Shown here: piece by piece, positions 18,387 through 28,448 of the stretch | How the letters are laid out: the number at the start of each line of letters is the position of its first letter | How positions within the stretch are numbered: position 1 is the first letter of the stretch | Origin: Leptospira harrisiae | GTDB taxonomy: Bacteria > Spirochaetota > Leptospiria > Leptospirales > Leptospiraceae | NCBI RefSeq assembly: GCF_002811945.1 | Contig: NZ_NPDX01000003.1 | Coordinates: 248,001 to 312,000 of the forward strand | Direction of reading: 5' to 3' | DNA length: 64,000 nt | Translations under genes and position numbers: made by a program | Notes under the pieces: model-generated | The model's input: the letters and a program-made list of their open reading frames with translations, nothing else | What the model was told of the DNA's origin: nothing | Databases searched by the model: none

Positions 18387-18419
18387 AACTAGTATATAGA
18401 ATCTCTCCGTATACTAGTT
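18387..18419. terminator. Bidirectional hairpin terminator
   Basis: A perfect 10-bp stem (AACTAGTATA/TATACTAGTT) lies between the convergent esterase and PLP-enzyme genes. On the minus strand it is followed by TTTTGATTTTG. The stop codon of the minus-strand gene is inside the stem. Confidence 0.7.
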
Positions 18420-19691
18420 GATAAAACACTTCCAGGTTCCTATGATTTTTCCTTTTCGCAAAAGAACCACTTCCCCCATCTCCGCCATTACCTTTTCACT
18501 TTGAGTTGGTCGGTAAAAAACGTAATCATCCGGTTGTAAAGCGGTCGCCAAACTTCCATTTAAAATTCCCTGATTTGTACTGGCACCATAAAGACTATTA
18601 TCAAATAGACCTTGCGGAGATTCTTTTTTGGCAAGATAGGCTCCGCCATAAGTAAAATAAGTCACTTGTAAGTTAGGATTCCACAAAGGGAATAAAAAGG
18701 AAATAGATTCTAAAAAAGGAATGGTGGTTCCTTCCAATCGTTTCAAAACAGGGGCGGCAATAAAAAAAGCAGGTTTGTGTTCTATGAGTGTACTCACATC
18801 AAAATCAGTAGGCATCACTAAGGCCGAACCAACAGAGACATCATTCACCACTTGTTGGTTCTTTTGATAGAACCGATAAGTTTTACTTCCTCCACCATTC
18901 AACAGCAATTCTTTTGCAAACAAATTAGGGAAAGATTTTTTACCTGAACTTACAAAGCGTTCATATTTGATAAGTGAAGATTGAATTTCTTTTTCTATCG
19001 CTTGATTTTTATCACCTAACAAATTTGGTACGGAAGCTACATGTGGTTCATATCCCATAAACCCATCAAATTCTAAATTTTTAGAATGATCTTGAATCAT
19101 AGTAAATATTTTATTTGTATCCGAGGGAAGGCTAAATCCTCCGCGATGGAGACCGACATCAATTTCCAAAACCAAATGTAATTTTAAATTTTTTAATTTT
19201 GCAAATTCCAAGTATTGGCTGAGTCTTGTTTCCGTATCCACTAACCAATGGATTTTTTGAAACCGATCCATCTTTGTTTTTTGATAAATATCTTCTAAAG
19301 CGCGCACTGGCATCGGTTTTCCAAGAAGAATATCAAACGAAGAAAATTCTGGATCACTCAGTAACATCATAAGATCTCCCGAATGGAAAACCATCAAACG
19401 ATTTGTACTTGTAACTTTTGTAATATAGCGAAGGAGATCAAGCGATGGTAGGGATTTTACAACAATTCGATAGTGTAAAGGTGGTGGAATGTTTTTGGAG
19501 AGAATGGATAAATTTTCATCCAACCGGTCTAAATCCAAAAGTATTACCGGTTTTCCAAATCCATTTGTTTTTAACTCTACATTGAGACGAGAAAAATATT
19601 CCTGATAGGGAGAACCTTCATCTTTCGGTTTTAGAAAAGATATAATGATGATGGCGAAAAGAAGAGAAAACCAGAGACGAGATTTAAACAT
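18414..19691 (-). CDS. Fold-type III PLP enzyme (alanine racemase-like / D-threonine aldolase-like)
   Basis: A 425-residue protein with an N-terminal hydrophobic segment (LWFSLLFAIIIISFL), likely a signal anchor. The PLP barrel starts with PVILLDLDRLDENLSIL and the lysine region YRIVVKSLPSLDLLRYI, where the Lys is expected to hold PLP. Further blocks are HWLVDTETRLSQYLEFA, LKLHLVLEIDVGLHRGGF and the metal-binding-like C-terminus. This is the DSD1/D-threonine aldolase-like group of the alanine racemase N-terminal fold. The substrate is not determinable; an exported location would be unusual for this family. Confidence 0.72.
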   Translation of the reverse strand: MFKSRLWFSLLFAIIIISFLKPKDEGSPYQEYFSRLNVELKTNGFGKPVILLDLDRLDENLSILSKNIPPPLHYRIVVKSLPSLDLLRYITKVTSTNRLMVFHSGDLMMLLSDPEFSSFDILLGKPMPVRALEDIYQKTKMDRFQKIHWLVDTETRLSQYLEFAKLKNLKLHLVLEIDVGLHRGGFSLPSDTNKIFTMIQDHSKNLEFDGFMGYEPHVASVPNLLGDKNQAIEKEIQSSLIKYERFVSSGKKSFPNLFAKELLLNGGGSKTYRFYQKNQQVVNDVSVGSALVMPTDFDVSTLIEHKPAFFIAAPVLKRLEGTTIPFLESISFLFPLWNPNLQVTYFTYGGAYLAKKESPQGLFDNSLYGASTNQGILNGSLATALQPDDYVFYRPTQSEKVMAEMGEVVLLRKGKIIGTWKCFIN

Positions 19692-20053
19692 AAGCTACCA
19701 ACTTGAATTGACTAGAAAAAATATTCAGTGGATTCTTCCAAACATACTTTATATCTTTCATTGACCATAGAAAGATTGAGCAATCAAATCACCTAAAGAA
19801 AAGTTGTAAACAGAAAAACTTTTTATCATTTATACTGTAAGATAAACACGTATATTATGTTATCTCCTCACCCCAATTTTGTTACTTTTTGGCACATTGA
19901 TTCAACTTATATCACTAAGCGATGTTTGATGTTCGTTTTTAAATACAGTTACTTTCTGATGTTTTCCAGAAAAAAGGACCCTTTTGTTCTTGGTAAAAAT
20001 CTACTATAAGTATTAATTATGTAAAAGGCTTATTCTTTTCCTTTGGATTTGTA
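19692..20053. other. Intergenic region (362 nt) before the hybrid kinase
   Basis: AT-rich, divergent spacer. I see no ORF with a ribosome site, no strong hairpin and no convincing canonical promoter. It should hold promoters for both flanking genes. Confidence 0.4.
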
Positions 20054-23000
20054 ATGAAAATTCGTTATCTATTTGCGATTTACTGCACTTTATTCATTCT
20101 TCCGCCAATTGATGCAAGCCCCAATCTTACCTCCTTTCAATTAAACGATGTCACTGAACTTGTTCAATTAGCTGGACCTTGGAAATTCAATCCAAAAGAC
20201 GACATAACCCAAGCAAAAAACCTATTTCCTGATTCTGACTGGAGCGAACTATCTGTCCCGGCCCAATGGAATAACTCGGGTTTATCTGGTTTTCAAATTG
20301 GATGGTACAGGCAATCATTCAAAGTTTCCAATGTTTTTAAAAACAAAAATATAAGTATTCTTACTCCGATCATAGCAGATGCCAATGAAATCTATATCAA
20401 TGGATTTCTTGTTGGTAGAACTGGTTTGATTTCAGAACAAGGTGAACTCATCAAAAAAAGCAGTAGGATCAGTGTATATTCGATCCCTCCAAATATCATT
20501 AACTTTGATGGAGAAAATACTATTGCCGTACGTGTAGCCGATGACGTTGGTTGGGGTGGTTTCGTAAATTCCGAATTTTATATGGGAGAGTCAGATCTCA
20601 TCCAAGGAAAATTCTACAAATACATTATGTGGAATTCGGCAATCTGTTTTGCATTTTTATACTCTGCAATTTATTGTTTGATACTTTGGTTACGAAGCCG
20701 AAGAGAACGAGCTTATTTAATGTATTTCTTTTTTGCAATCCTTGCAGGGCTTGCTACATTCGGAAATTTATCCCTTCCTTATTTTATATGGGATAATTTC
20801 TGGTTCAATCATTTCTTCTTTCATCCCGCTTTGAATTTAATGGGTATCTTTGGGACTCTTTTCTTTTTTGAATTTGCTGGGCAAAAACCATCAAAGTGGA
20901 TCAAAGGAATCCTTTGGTTTCATCTTAGTCTCGCGATCATTTCCCTTTTTACTTTTCATCCTTTTATATTGGATCTTTATTCAAAGTATACATTAAATGT
21001 GAATGATATACTTTCCTTACTGGAACTTCTTTTCATTTTTGGTTTCACAATCAAAGCAGTTCGAAACAAACAACCAGGTGCAATTATTATCTTAATTGGA
21101 CAAATCGGATTAGGGACCACCGTTATCTTCTCAGTTTTAAGTTACCTCCAAGTTTATGTTTCTATTTTAGATAGGTCTCTTTCTGAAGGATTTTTGTTTT
21201 ATACATTAAGTTTGTCTTTTGCTTTATCGATACGATTTGCAAAACTCTATGAAGTAACTAACCAGTTAAAAAGTGAATTAGAAAAGAAAAACGAAGAACT
21301 AGTTTCATTGGATAAAATGAAAAATGAGTTTCTATCTAATACGTCACATGAACTCCGAACTCCATTAAATGGAATCATCGGAATCACTGAATCGTTGATT
21401 GAAGGTGCAATGGGTACAGTCAGCAATGGTGTCGCCAAAAACTTAGGGTTCATCATATCATCAGCAAAAAGACTTTCGAATTTGGTAAACGACCTACTTG
21501 ACTTTTCGATGATGAAAAATAGAAGGTTTAATCTTTTTCCAATCACTCTTGCCATCCAACCTTCTGTAGAAATAACACTGAGCCTACTAGAACCGACGGC
21601 CAAAGAAAAAGGAATTACTCTCATTAGTGAAATTCCCGACAACACTCCCTTGGTCTTTGGGGATGAAAGCAGAATCCAACAGATTCTTTTTAATTTAATC
21701 GGAAATGCAATCAAATTCACCGATACGGGGAGCATTCGAATCACAGTTCAAACCATTAACAATGGTTTTGCGGATTATCTAGAAGTTTCTGTCATTGATA
21801 CAGGGATTGGATTGTCAAAAGAAGATCAAAACAAAATTTTTTCACCGTTTGCCCAAGCCGATGCCAGTATCTCTAGAAACTTTGGCGGTGTGGGGCTTGG
21901 ACTATCTATCACCAAAAACTTAGTAGAATTACATACTGGTAATATTTCCGTTGAATCAGAATTAGGCAAAGGATCGGCATTTCGATTCACATTGCCTCTT
22001 GCCAATGGACAAACAGAATTCCGTCCACTGCAAAACTCAATTGGCGATGGGACCCATGTTTGGATGTCAACGGAAGACCTTCGCGGAAACTTTATCGTTG
22101 AACAAGCGTATATTGAACGAGTTGAGCTTAGCACCAACCTATCCAAAGATTTAAACAGAAATCTTACCATCCTTGCGGTAGACGATGACCCAATTAATTT
22201 AGAAGTTTTAAAAATCCAACTCAGCGGATCAGGATTCAACGTCATACCTGTATTAGATGGACCAACTGCCATTTCCGTAGCCAAGGAGATAAATCCAGAC
22301 TTGGTATTATTAGATATTATGATGCCGAAAATGAGTGGTTACCAAGTATGTAAAATCTTAAGAGAATCATATTCTATGTATGAAATGCCAATTCTAATGT
22401 TAACAGCAAAAAATAGAATTGAAGATGTGCTTTCGGGATTAGAAGCAGGTGCCAATGATTATTTAGGAAAACCTTTCGATAAAAGAGAACTTCTAGCAAG
22501 GGTCAACACACTCATTCTTTTAAAATCAGCAGTAGAAGAAAAAGAAGATTACTTAAGCATTAAAGCAGAACTCAAACTCGCCAAAAAAATTCAAGATTCA
22601 TCCCTGCCATTACATCCTCCAACGGGAGGAAAAGCAACTATCGTATCTAGATACAACCCAATGACTTCTATCGGAGGTGATTATTATGACTTCCACACTC
22701 CCGACGAATACAGTTTAGGTGTTGTGATTGCTGATGTCTCCGGGCATGGAATCCCTGCGGCTATCGTTGCTGCCATGTTTAAGATGGCATTTAACTTACA
22801 AAAACATGTTTCGAAAAAACCAAACGAAGTCCTAAAAAGAATCAACAAACTTCTTTTAGATTCCATTCATAAACAATTTGTAACTGCCTGTTATTTATTT
22901 TTTGATTTAGAAAACCAAAGAATTCTTTACGCAAGTGCAGGTCACCCTCCAGTCGCTTTTTATAGACGCAAATCTAACAAAGTAGAGCTGGTAAGGCCAA

Positions 23001-23281
23001 AAGGAAGGATTCTAGGATGTTTTCCTGAAATTCCAGATGAAATTTTGGATCTCCCTTTTGCCGTTGGAGACCGTGTTATTTTATATACTGACGGAATTTC
23101 TGAAGCTAGAAATCTCGCCGGAGAAATGTTTGGTGATGAGAGGCTCAGCAATTATATTGTTGAAAATTCTAAAAATCGCTCAGCAGACCTTTTTGCAGAC
23201 GGACTTTTAGAACAAGTCAAAGAATTTTGTGGTAAATCCATTCCAGATGATGACATAACACTTGTAGTTGTTGACCTCTAA
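20054..23281 (+). CDS. Hybrid sensor: 7TM histidine kinase + receiver + SpoIIE-type phosphatase
   Basis: A 1075-residue signalling protein. In order: signal peptide (1-21); periplasmic jelly-roll sensor with the galactose-binding-like block LAGPWKFNPKD (~35-190); a seven-helix membrane domain (~195-385, 7TMR-DISM type); short coiled coil; HisKA with SNTSHELRTPLNG (phospho-His ~432); HATPase with NLIGNAIKF and GVGLGLSITKNL; receiver ILAVDDDPINLE with Asp ~753 in LLDIMMP; and a C-terminal PP2C/SpoIIE phosphatase (~840-1075) with GGDYYDF, DVSGHGIPAA and DDITLVVVD. Thus one polypeptide may join a two-component relay to Ser/Thr dephosphorylation, typically of an anti-sigma-factor antagonist. No partner gene lies next to it. 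Confidence 0.9.
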   Translation: MKIRYLFAIYCTLFILPPIDASPNLTSFQLNDVTELVQLAGPWKFNPKDDITQAKNLFPDSDWSELSVPAQWNNSGLSGFQIGWYRQSFKVSNVFKNKNISILTPIIADANEIYINGFLVGRTGLISEQGELIKKSSRISVYSIPPNIINFDGENTIAVRVADDVGWGGFVNSEFYMGESDLIQGKFYKYIMWNSAICFAFLYSAIYCLILWLRSRRERAYLMYFFFAILAGLATFGNLSLPYFIWDNFWFNHFFFHPALNLMGIFGTLFFFEFAGQKPSKWIKGILWFHLSLAIISLFTFHPFILDLYSKYTLNVNDILSLLELLFIFGFTIKAVRNKQPGAIIILIGQIGLGTTVIFSVLSYLQVYVSILDRSLSEGFLFYTLSLSFALSIRFAKLYEVTNQLKSELEKKNEELVSLDKMKNEFLSNTSHELRTPLNGIIGITESLIEGAMGTVSNGVAKNLGFIISSAKRLSNLVNDLLDFSMMKNRRFNLFPITLAIQPSVEITLSLLEPTAKEKGITLISEIPDNTPLVFGDESRIQQILFNLIGNAIKFTDTGSIRITVQTINNGFADYLEVSVIDTGIGLSKEDQNKIFSPFAQADASISRNFGGVGLGLSITKNLVELHTGNISVESELGKGSAFRFTLPLANGQTEFRPLQNSIGDGTHVWMSTEDLRGNFIVEQAYIERVELSTNLSKDLNRNLTILAVDDDPINLEVLKIQLSGSGFNVIPVLDGPTAISVAKEINPDLVLLDIMMPKMSGYQVCKILRESYSMYEMPILMLTAKNRIEDVLSGLEAGANDYLGKPFDKRELLARVNTLILLKSAVEEKEDYLSIKAELKLAKKIQDSSLPLHPPTGGKATIVSRYNPMTSIGGDYYDFHTPDEYSLGVVIADVSGHGIPAAIVAAMFKMAFNLQKHVSKKPNEVLKRINKLLLDSIHKQFVTACYLFFDLENQRILYASAGHPPVAFYRRKSNKVELVRPKGRILGCFPEIPDEILDLPFAVGDRVILYTDGISEARNLAGEMFGDERLSNYIVENSKNRSADLFADGLLEQVKEFCGKSIPDDDITLVVVDL

Positions 23282-23389
23282 CCTCACCAAACATCTAACT
23301 TTTTTTTCTTCTAATAAAATTAGAGATGATATAATTTACTATAGGTTCAAAATCTCTCCTAATTCATTTCCTATGAATTGGAGGTTATT

Positions 23390-24070
23390 ATGAGTGAATA
23401 TATATATTGTTCTGGGCCAATGTTTACCCCAGAAGAGCTAAACACAATGGCAAGTATTGCAGCGAGTTTAGAAGGTGCTGGTTACAAAACATACCTTCCA
23501 CAAAGGGATGGAATTGAAGTGGCGAAAGTAATGGCCATGGTAAATACACCAATCATCTCTGGCGAAATCTTTCGAGACATTATGATTTTTGTGCAAAAAG
23601 CAGTTTTTGCTATGGATGTTTACCAAGTTGTAGAACGATGTAATGCAACTGTTTTCAACATGAATGGCCGGCCTGCTGATGACGGTTCTATTTCTGAAAC
23701 CGGAATATCGTTTGCAGTAGGAAAACCAATTGTAATTTATAAAAACGATCCAAGAACCGAATTCAACGGTTTAGACAATCCTCTCCTAACAGGCCTTAGC
23801 TATAACTGGAAGTATGTCACAGACATTGCAAAAATTCCAACAAATCTTGCGGAAATGATTGTAAAAGTCAATGCAGCTGGCGAAAATCTTTATCTTAAAA
23901 ATCCTCCCCCCATGGTCAAAAAAACTATGGAAGTTGGTAAAGAAGTCTGGGAAATTCTGCAAATCATTCGGTTCTTTGAACACAAAGAAAAAGATTTAGT
24001 AAACATCCTTAAAGTTCTTATGGAAAAACTAAAAGCATCTGCAAGTTTTATGAAATACTTAGAAGGTTAA
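23390..24070 (+). CDS. Nucleoside 2-deoxyribosyltransferase-like protein
   Basis: The product is 226 residues, starting MSEYIYCSGPMF at 23390. GGAGG at 23380-23384 is 5 nt upstream and fixes this start over an in-frame TTG at 23378. The N-terminal YCSGPMFTPEE and the block GRPADDGSISETGISFAVGK (with the family's catalytic-type Glu) match the NDT/DUF4406 fold, which transfers or hydrolyses deoxyribosyl bonds of nucleosides or nucleotides. The C-terminal ~60 residues are helical and not part of the usual domain. It is read after the hybrid kinase with a 108-nt gap; no functional link is evident. Confidence 0.72.
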   Translation: MSEYIYCSGPMFTPEELNTMASIAASLEGAGYKTYLPQRDGIEVAKVMAMVNTPIISGEIFRDIMIFVQKAVFAMDVYQVVERCNATVFNMNGRPADDGSISETGISFAVGKPIVIYKNDPRTEFNGLDNPLLTGLSYNWKYVTDIAKIPTNLAEMIVKVNAAGENLYLKNPPPMVKKTMEVGKEVWEILQIIRFFEHKEKDLVNILKVLMEKLKASASFMKYLEG

Positions 24071-24080
24071 ATTCTAAGTA

Positions 24081-25871
24081 TTAAATCTTAAACTTATCTA
24101 TCTCAGATTTTAGATCCTCGGCAAGCACTCCTAAGTTATTGGCCGCTTCCGTTACTTCTTCAGAGGATGCAAGTTGTTCTTCTGAAGAAGCTGCGATGGC
24201 CTGTGTGCTATCAGAAATTCCATTTGATATTTGTGCTAATTGTTCGGTTGAGGCATTTAACTCTTCTGTACTTGCAGAAATTTCTTCCGTAGTTGCAGAA
24301 ACACCTTGCATCTCATCCGTTACTTTTTCAATGGAACCTGCAATCCTTTCAAAGGTTTGTCCCACTTCATTCACCATGGAAACACCTTGCTCCACCTCTT
24401 TTGCACCATTCTCCATCATGGCAACAGCAGAAGTTGTATTATTTTGGATTTCGCCAATCAATACACTGATTTGCTTGGTTGCATATTCAGATCGTTCTGC
24501 TAATTTTCGGACTTCATCTGCCACAACTGCAAAACCTCGACCTTGGTCTCCGGCTCTTGCTGCTTCGATAGCCGCATTGAGTGCAAGTAAATTAGTTTGA
24601 CTCGCAATTTGATTGATCGTTTCTACAATTTGACCAATTGCTTTTGAATTTTCACCTAAAACATGAATGCTATTTGAAATTCCACTAACAGAAGAGTTGA
24701 CGACTGACATTTGTTTAATGGTTGTTCCAATAACATTTCTTCCGTCTTGGACTTTTTCTAAAACTTCATTGGCTAATTCCGATACAGTTGCAGTGGAATC
24801 AGCAATTTTTGCGACAGCTTGAGAATTTTCAAGCATACCTCTTTTATTTTCGGTAAACGCAACTAGCTGTGACTCTGTGTTGATTGCCACTTGTTTAATA
24901 GATTTGGCAATATCGCCTGCAACGGCAGAAGAATTTTCTGCACTCATATACATTTCTTTTGCAGATTCGGCAACCTTGGTAGAGGAATTGACAACATGTT
25001 TCATCATTTCACGCAAGTTAGCTGACATGATATTAAAATCATCGCCAAGAATTCCAAATTCATCTTTAAAGCTAAGATCCACCGTTTCTCGAAGGTCCCC
25101 TTGACTTGCTTTTTCTACCACATATTTAATTTTTTGGATTCTTTTAGAAATAAAAGATGCTAAAAAATACGAAAGTAACATAGAGAAAGTTAAACTAATA
25201 AAAGCACTTAGCAAAAAGATACCTTGCATACCTCGTAATCTTCTTTCATATATAATTTCTTCTCTACCACCAGCACCGATGACCCAGTTCCAAGGTTTAT
25301 AATATGCTTGGTAGGCCATAAATGTATAAATCGGTTCTCCAGGGTTTTGCCAAATTTCACGCAAAGGATAACCGGTTGCTTTTGGATTTCCCCATGTATC
25401 TCTCACAGTGTACTTACCTTCGATTTGGTAGTCCCAGATATTTGCACCTTCGATATTAAATGGGTGCATCGTTGCAATCCCTTCTGGAGTAATTCCCCAA
25501 AGATACATATAGTCGTTTGTTGACATTTTGGTTTTAGATATATCTCGGTTTCCATCTGGCATCTTAGGACCGACAATATACGTTTTTGCCATATCCTGAG
25601 CTTCTTCCAAAGTCATATCACCGGCTTTTACCCTTTCGTTTAAGGCATCCACTAAACCAACGGCATCCTTAAGGACGTTGGTAAACATCTCTTCACCGAC
25701 ATTCAATACTTGTTCTTTCGCTGTGGTGTAAGAAATATAAAAAATACAAGAAAGGACAGTTGAAAGAATAAAAAATATAAAAAACATCAATTGGCCTTTA
25801 ATACCAATCACCTTACTTTTGTTAATCTTTGCATTGTGGGAGGTTTGAGACATGGAACTAGAATTTGTCAT
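24081..25871 (-). CDS. Methyl-accepting chemotaxis protein with periplasmic Cache domain
   Basis: A 596-residue receptor. The first transmembrane helix lies at ~25-48. The periplasmic region (~50-215) contains the sCache-type blocks [18 protein letters not shown] and [18 protein letters not shown] second helix (~222-245) is followed by HAMP and the cytoplasmic signalling tip [20 protein letters not shown], with the flanking methylation-helix pattern. The ligand is probably a small organic acid or similar Cache ligand, but is unknown. No chemotaxis genes adjoin it; the main che operon lies 23 kb away. No clear Shine-Dalgarno marks the start, and the internal Met at residue 7 is an alternative. 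Confidence 0.92.
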   Translation of the reverse strand: MTNSSSMSQTSHNAKINKSKVIGIKGQLMFFIFFILSTVLSCIFYISYTTAKEQVLNVGEEMFTNVLKDAVGLVDALNERVKAGDMTLEEAQDMAKTYIVGPKMPDGNRDISKTKMSTNDYMYLWGITPEGIATMHPFNIEGANIWDYQIEGKYTVRDTWGNPKATGYPLREIWQNPGEPIYTFMAYQAYYKPWNWVIGAGGREEIIYERRLRGMQGIFLLSAFISLTFSMLLSYFLASFISKRIQKIKYVVEKASQGDLRETVDLSFKDEFGILGDDFNIMSANLREMMKHVVNSSTKVAESAKEMYMSAENSSAVAGDIAKSIKQVAINTESQLVAFTENKRGMLENSQAVAKIADSTATVSELANEVLEKVQDGRNVIGTTIKQMSVVNSSVSGISNSIHVLGENSKAIGQIVETINQIASQTNLLALNAAIEAARAGDQGRGFAVVADEVRKLAERSEYATKQISVLIGEIQNNTTSAVAMMENGAKEVEQGVSMVNEVGQTFERIAGSIEKVTDEMQGVSATTEEISASTEELNASTEQLAQISNGISDSTQAIAASSEEQLASSEEVTEAANNLGVLAEDLKSEIDKFKI

Positions 25872-26202
25872 ATATATTTTCTATCTATCTGTATTTGGAT
25901 TCTTCGTTTCGATCACGCAAATTTTTATTAATGGTTTGTTTTTCTGAATATTTTCCCTCCCAAACCATTTAAACTGCTAGAACACTTCGTACTTACCACA
26001 TATCCCATAGCCCAAAGACATACAGAGTCTCTTTTTTATCGGTTGGTATTGATCCCGGCATCCGCTTCCATCCGTACCTGTCCCTAGATTCATTGAGTTT
26101 TAGAATCAGATAGATTTTTCGACCAAATTTGTTTTTTTTCAGAAAGTCGCCTAAATTGTCTTACCTAGGTGGTATCTTGGTTTCCAGAGGTTAAAAGAGC
26201 AT
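25872..26202. other. Intergenic region (331 nt)
   Basis: Divergent spacer between the chemoreceptor and a small hypothetical gene. I see no convincing ORF, strong stem-loop or repeated motif in it. Confidence 0.4.
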
Positions 26203-26577
26203 ATGGAATACATGGAATCCCTACTAGATGAGTATTATGATCTTTCGTTGAAATTAAAAATCCTTGGTGGCCCAACAAACCATTCGGAATTGTATGAAGA
26301 AATTCTTTCGATTGAGGAAGAAATTTGCTGGGAGTCTTCCCTTCCTGCTTCTACAAAAAATCGCCAACTCTTTCAGTTTTTCGATCCTAACGAATCAAAA
26401 GAAACATACATACAAAATGCAATCCAGTCTTTGGAACGAACAAGAACCAAGTATTTTTATAAACCTGAAAAACCGTTTTCTCAATTCTTAGAAACTAAAG
26501 AAGATAATTCTGGACTAAAAAATATAAGAGTTCCTATGATCAATGGTACTTTTTATGAATTTTTATATCCAGTATAA
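26203..26577 (+). CDS. Hypothetical protein, 124 residues
   Basis: Not recognised. It is acidic and mostly helical in the first ~45 residues (MEYMESLLDEYYDLSLKLKI), with no signal peptide or transmembrane segment, so probably cytoplasmic. It is supported as a real gene by a purine-rich ribosome site (AGAGG/AAGAG) before the ATG, normal codon use, and a strong hairpin terminator about 30 nt after its stop. Confidence 0.6.
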   Translation: MEYMESLLDEYYDLSLKLKILGGPTNHSELYEEILSIEEEICWESSLPASTKNRQLFQFFDPNESKETYIQNAIQSLERTRTKYFYKPEKPFSQFLETKEDNSGLKNIRVPMINGTFYEFLYPV

Positions 26578-26608
26578 ATCTTTTGAGAACGAATGATCGC
26601 AAAAACTG

Positions 26609-26640
26609 ATCCTAGGTTTTCAAATTTGGAAGCCTAGGAT
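26609..26640. terminator. Bidirectional hairpin terminator
   Basis: ATCCTAGG/CCTAGGAT form a perfect 8-bp stem that extends with wobble pairs through the inner bases. It is followed on the plus strand by AATTCTTTTT. It overlaps the 3' end of the convergent AHSA1 gene. Confidence 0.65.
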
Positions 26641-27116
26641 AATTCTTTTTCCAAACGATCAAATCCTGCATTGGTTCCTTCTACACGACCGCGGACTTCC
26701 TCTTCGGTAGAAAAACCTTCTGACGTTGGCTTTTGCAAAAGTACAATCTGTTCTGTAAATACCATCCTGGTTCTTCCTACAATCACAGATTCAAAAAGAA
26801 CAGTAACTAAGGAAACTGAAATGCGTATGTTATCCACATACATTCCAAAAGCATAAACAATTCTTTCATTGGGGATGATGTCATAATATGTTGCATCAAA
26901 TACATGACGGCTCCCCGAAGGTGTTAAAACAAGATTAGTTTCTTTTCCACCAACTTGAAAGTCTAAACTAAACTCAACAGTTTTCCAATCATCATGACAA
27001 GCAAACCATCTTCGTTTGGAATCTGCATTGGCCCAAGCAGCAAAGGCTCTTTCTTTGGTACTAGGCAAAATTCTTTCAATCGTAAATGTGGAATTAGTAA
27101 CTTGATTATTTTTCAT
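26634..27116 (-). CDS. SRPBCC/AHSA1-domain protein
   Basis: A 160-residue protein of the START-like AHSA1 family: FTIERILPSTKERAFAAWANADSKRRWFACHDDWKTVEF, followed by the family's beta-strand pattern with GGKETNLV and the C-terminal helix FDRLEKEL. Its start is 2 nt after the ArsR-type stop, so the two are clearly one operon. ArsR-plus-AHSA1 pairs are common in bacteria; the AHSA1 member probably binds a hydrophobic ligand. The physiological ligand is unknown. Confidence 0.87.
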   Translation of the reverse strand: MKNNQVTNSTFTIERILPSTKERAFAAWANADSKRRWFACHDDWKTVEFSLDFQVGGKETNLVLTPSGSRHVFDATYYDIIPNERIVYAFGMYVDNIRISVSLVTVLFESVIVGRTRMVFTEQIVLLQKPTSEGFSTEEEVRGRVEGTNAGFDRLEKELS

Positions 27117-27118
27117 TT

Positions 27119-27466
27119 TTATACTCCGTCGGAATTCTCACCAGATGATTCGATTAAAAAATTTCCTAATCGATCAAATCTACGATTCCACGCTGCCTTT
27201 CGTTCTTCCATCCAAGAATCAATACCTTCAAGTTGTTTTGGGTCCAATCTATATGTACGAACTCTACCAGACTTTTCTGAAAGTACAATCCCACCTTCTT
27301 CTAAAACTTTTAAATGTTTTAACACAGAAGGTAATGCCATTGCCAAAGGCTCCGCTAATTCCTTTACCGAAGCCGGACCAAGACTCAATCGTTCGACCAT
27401 TTGTAGTCGACTACGATCAGCGAGAGCATGAAAGATATGTTCCAAACCTTGCGAATTATACTGCAT
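27119..27466 (-). CDS. ArsR-family winged-helix regulator
   Basis: A 115-residue protein with the ArsR fold: IFHALADRSRLQMVERLSLGPASVKELAEPLAMALPSVLKHLKVLEEGGIV. There is no metal-binding cysteine motif (no CxC), which suggests a non-metal member of the type found with AHSA1 proteins. It is the first gene of the two-gene operon. It probably represses its own promoter in the 41-nt gap before the GST gene or further upstream, but no operator is obvious. Confidence 0.87.
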   Translation of the reverse strand: MQYNSQGLEHIFHALADRSRLQMVERLSLGPASVKELAEPLAMALPSVLKHLKVLEEGGIVLSEKSGRVRTYRLDPKQLEGIDSWMEERKAAWNRRFDRLGNFLIESSGENSDGV

Positions 27467-27507
27467 AGAAACTTTGATTCATAATTTTCGAATGTAGACA
27501 GTAGTCC

Positions 27508-28212
27508 TTACTTTTTTTCTTTTAAAAATCGTTTTGGAATTTTATCAAATAAAGGATACATATGAAAATAAGGCTCTGCTTCGTCTATCGTTCGTTTAAC
27601 GGAAGGTCGATCCAATAATCTTTCAAAGTAATCTGTAAGTTTTGGATATTCCTTTCGAAAACTTAAAATCGTATCTGCATAAAATAAAGCAGGAACAGCG
27701 GAACAATCCGCCATACTAAAACTTTCGCAAGCAATGAAGTTCTGAGATTTCAATTGTGCTTCTAACATTCTGTAAGCGACAGGAAGCCTTTGGTATGCTT
27801 GTTCCACTCCAAGTGTATCGTTTTGGCCATTTGGACGAAGCCGATCTACCACAATTTTCTGCATAGGTTCACTGACATAAAGATCAAAAAATCGATCCCA
27901 AAGCCTTATTTCTAAAGCGGTGGAAAAATCATTTGGGATGAGTTTTACTTTTCCGGGATAAAATTCATTTAGATATTCAATGATGATGGTTGTTTCGGGA
28001 ATTGTTTTTTCACGTAATCGGTCTCGAAGGAGAGGGATTTTACCCACTGGCCAATAAGCAAAAAGTTCAGCGCTGGACTCTTCCTCCAATAAATCCACAA
28101 ACCTTGGTTCAAACGCAGTACCGTTTTCATACAGAGCGATCAAAATCTTGTGACAAAAGGAAGCGAGAGGGTGGTAATAAAGCAATAGGTTGGGTGCGTG
28201 ATAGTTATCCAT
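27508..28212 (-). CDS. Glutathione S-transferase family protein
   Basis: A 234-residue protein starting MDNYHAPNLLLYYHP. A TTG at 28230 would add six residues, but the ATG is the normal start for this family. The N-terminal thioredoxin-like domain has HPLASFCHKILIALYENG and KIPLLRDR...IPETTIIIEYLNEFYPG (the cis-Pro and SNAIL-equivalent block). The C-terminal helical domain has FIACESFSMADCSAVPALFYAD. This is a typical cytosolic GST fold. An inverted repeat overlaps its start region. The substrate is not determinable. Confidence 0.85.
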   Translation of the reverse strand: MDNYHAPNLLLYYHPLASFCHKILIALYENGTAFEPRFVDLLEEESSAELFAYWPVGKIPLLRDRLREKTIPETTIIIEYLNEFYPGKVKLIPNDFSTALEIRLWDRFFDLYVSEPMQKIVVDRLRPNGQNDTLGVEQAYQRLPVAYRMLEAQLKSQNFIACESFSMADCSAVPALFYADTILSFRKEYPKLTDYFERLLDRPSVKRTIDEAEPYFHMYPLFDKIPKRFLKEKK

Positions 28213-28277
28213 TTGGGAAACTATTAACAATGGTCAAATTTTCAGCAAGAAAAATAGTTCACCAAATGGGTAACTAT
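28201..28277. promoter_or_regulatory. 16-bp inverted repeat around the GST start/promoter
   Basis: 28201-28216 and 28262-28277 are reverse complements at 15 of 16 positions (half-site CCAAATGGRTAACTAT). A third, looser direct copy (TTGGGAAACTATT) begins at 28213. The left arm overlaps the GST start codon, so a bound regulator would block translation initiation or transcription. Confidence 0.45.
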
Positions 28278-28448
28278 TGGCAAAAAACAAATCTGTGAAA
28301 AACGTGAGTGAGTTTCGATTTCGTTTGAATGTAAAACCAGAGAGGTTCTAGCGATAGGGCCGAAACATGACATTTGTGATAGGACCAATTTCCCACTCAT
28401 GACATCCGGGACATGGTAGAAAAGCCTAGAAAATGTTACCTTGGGTGC

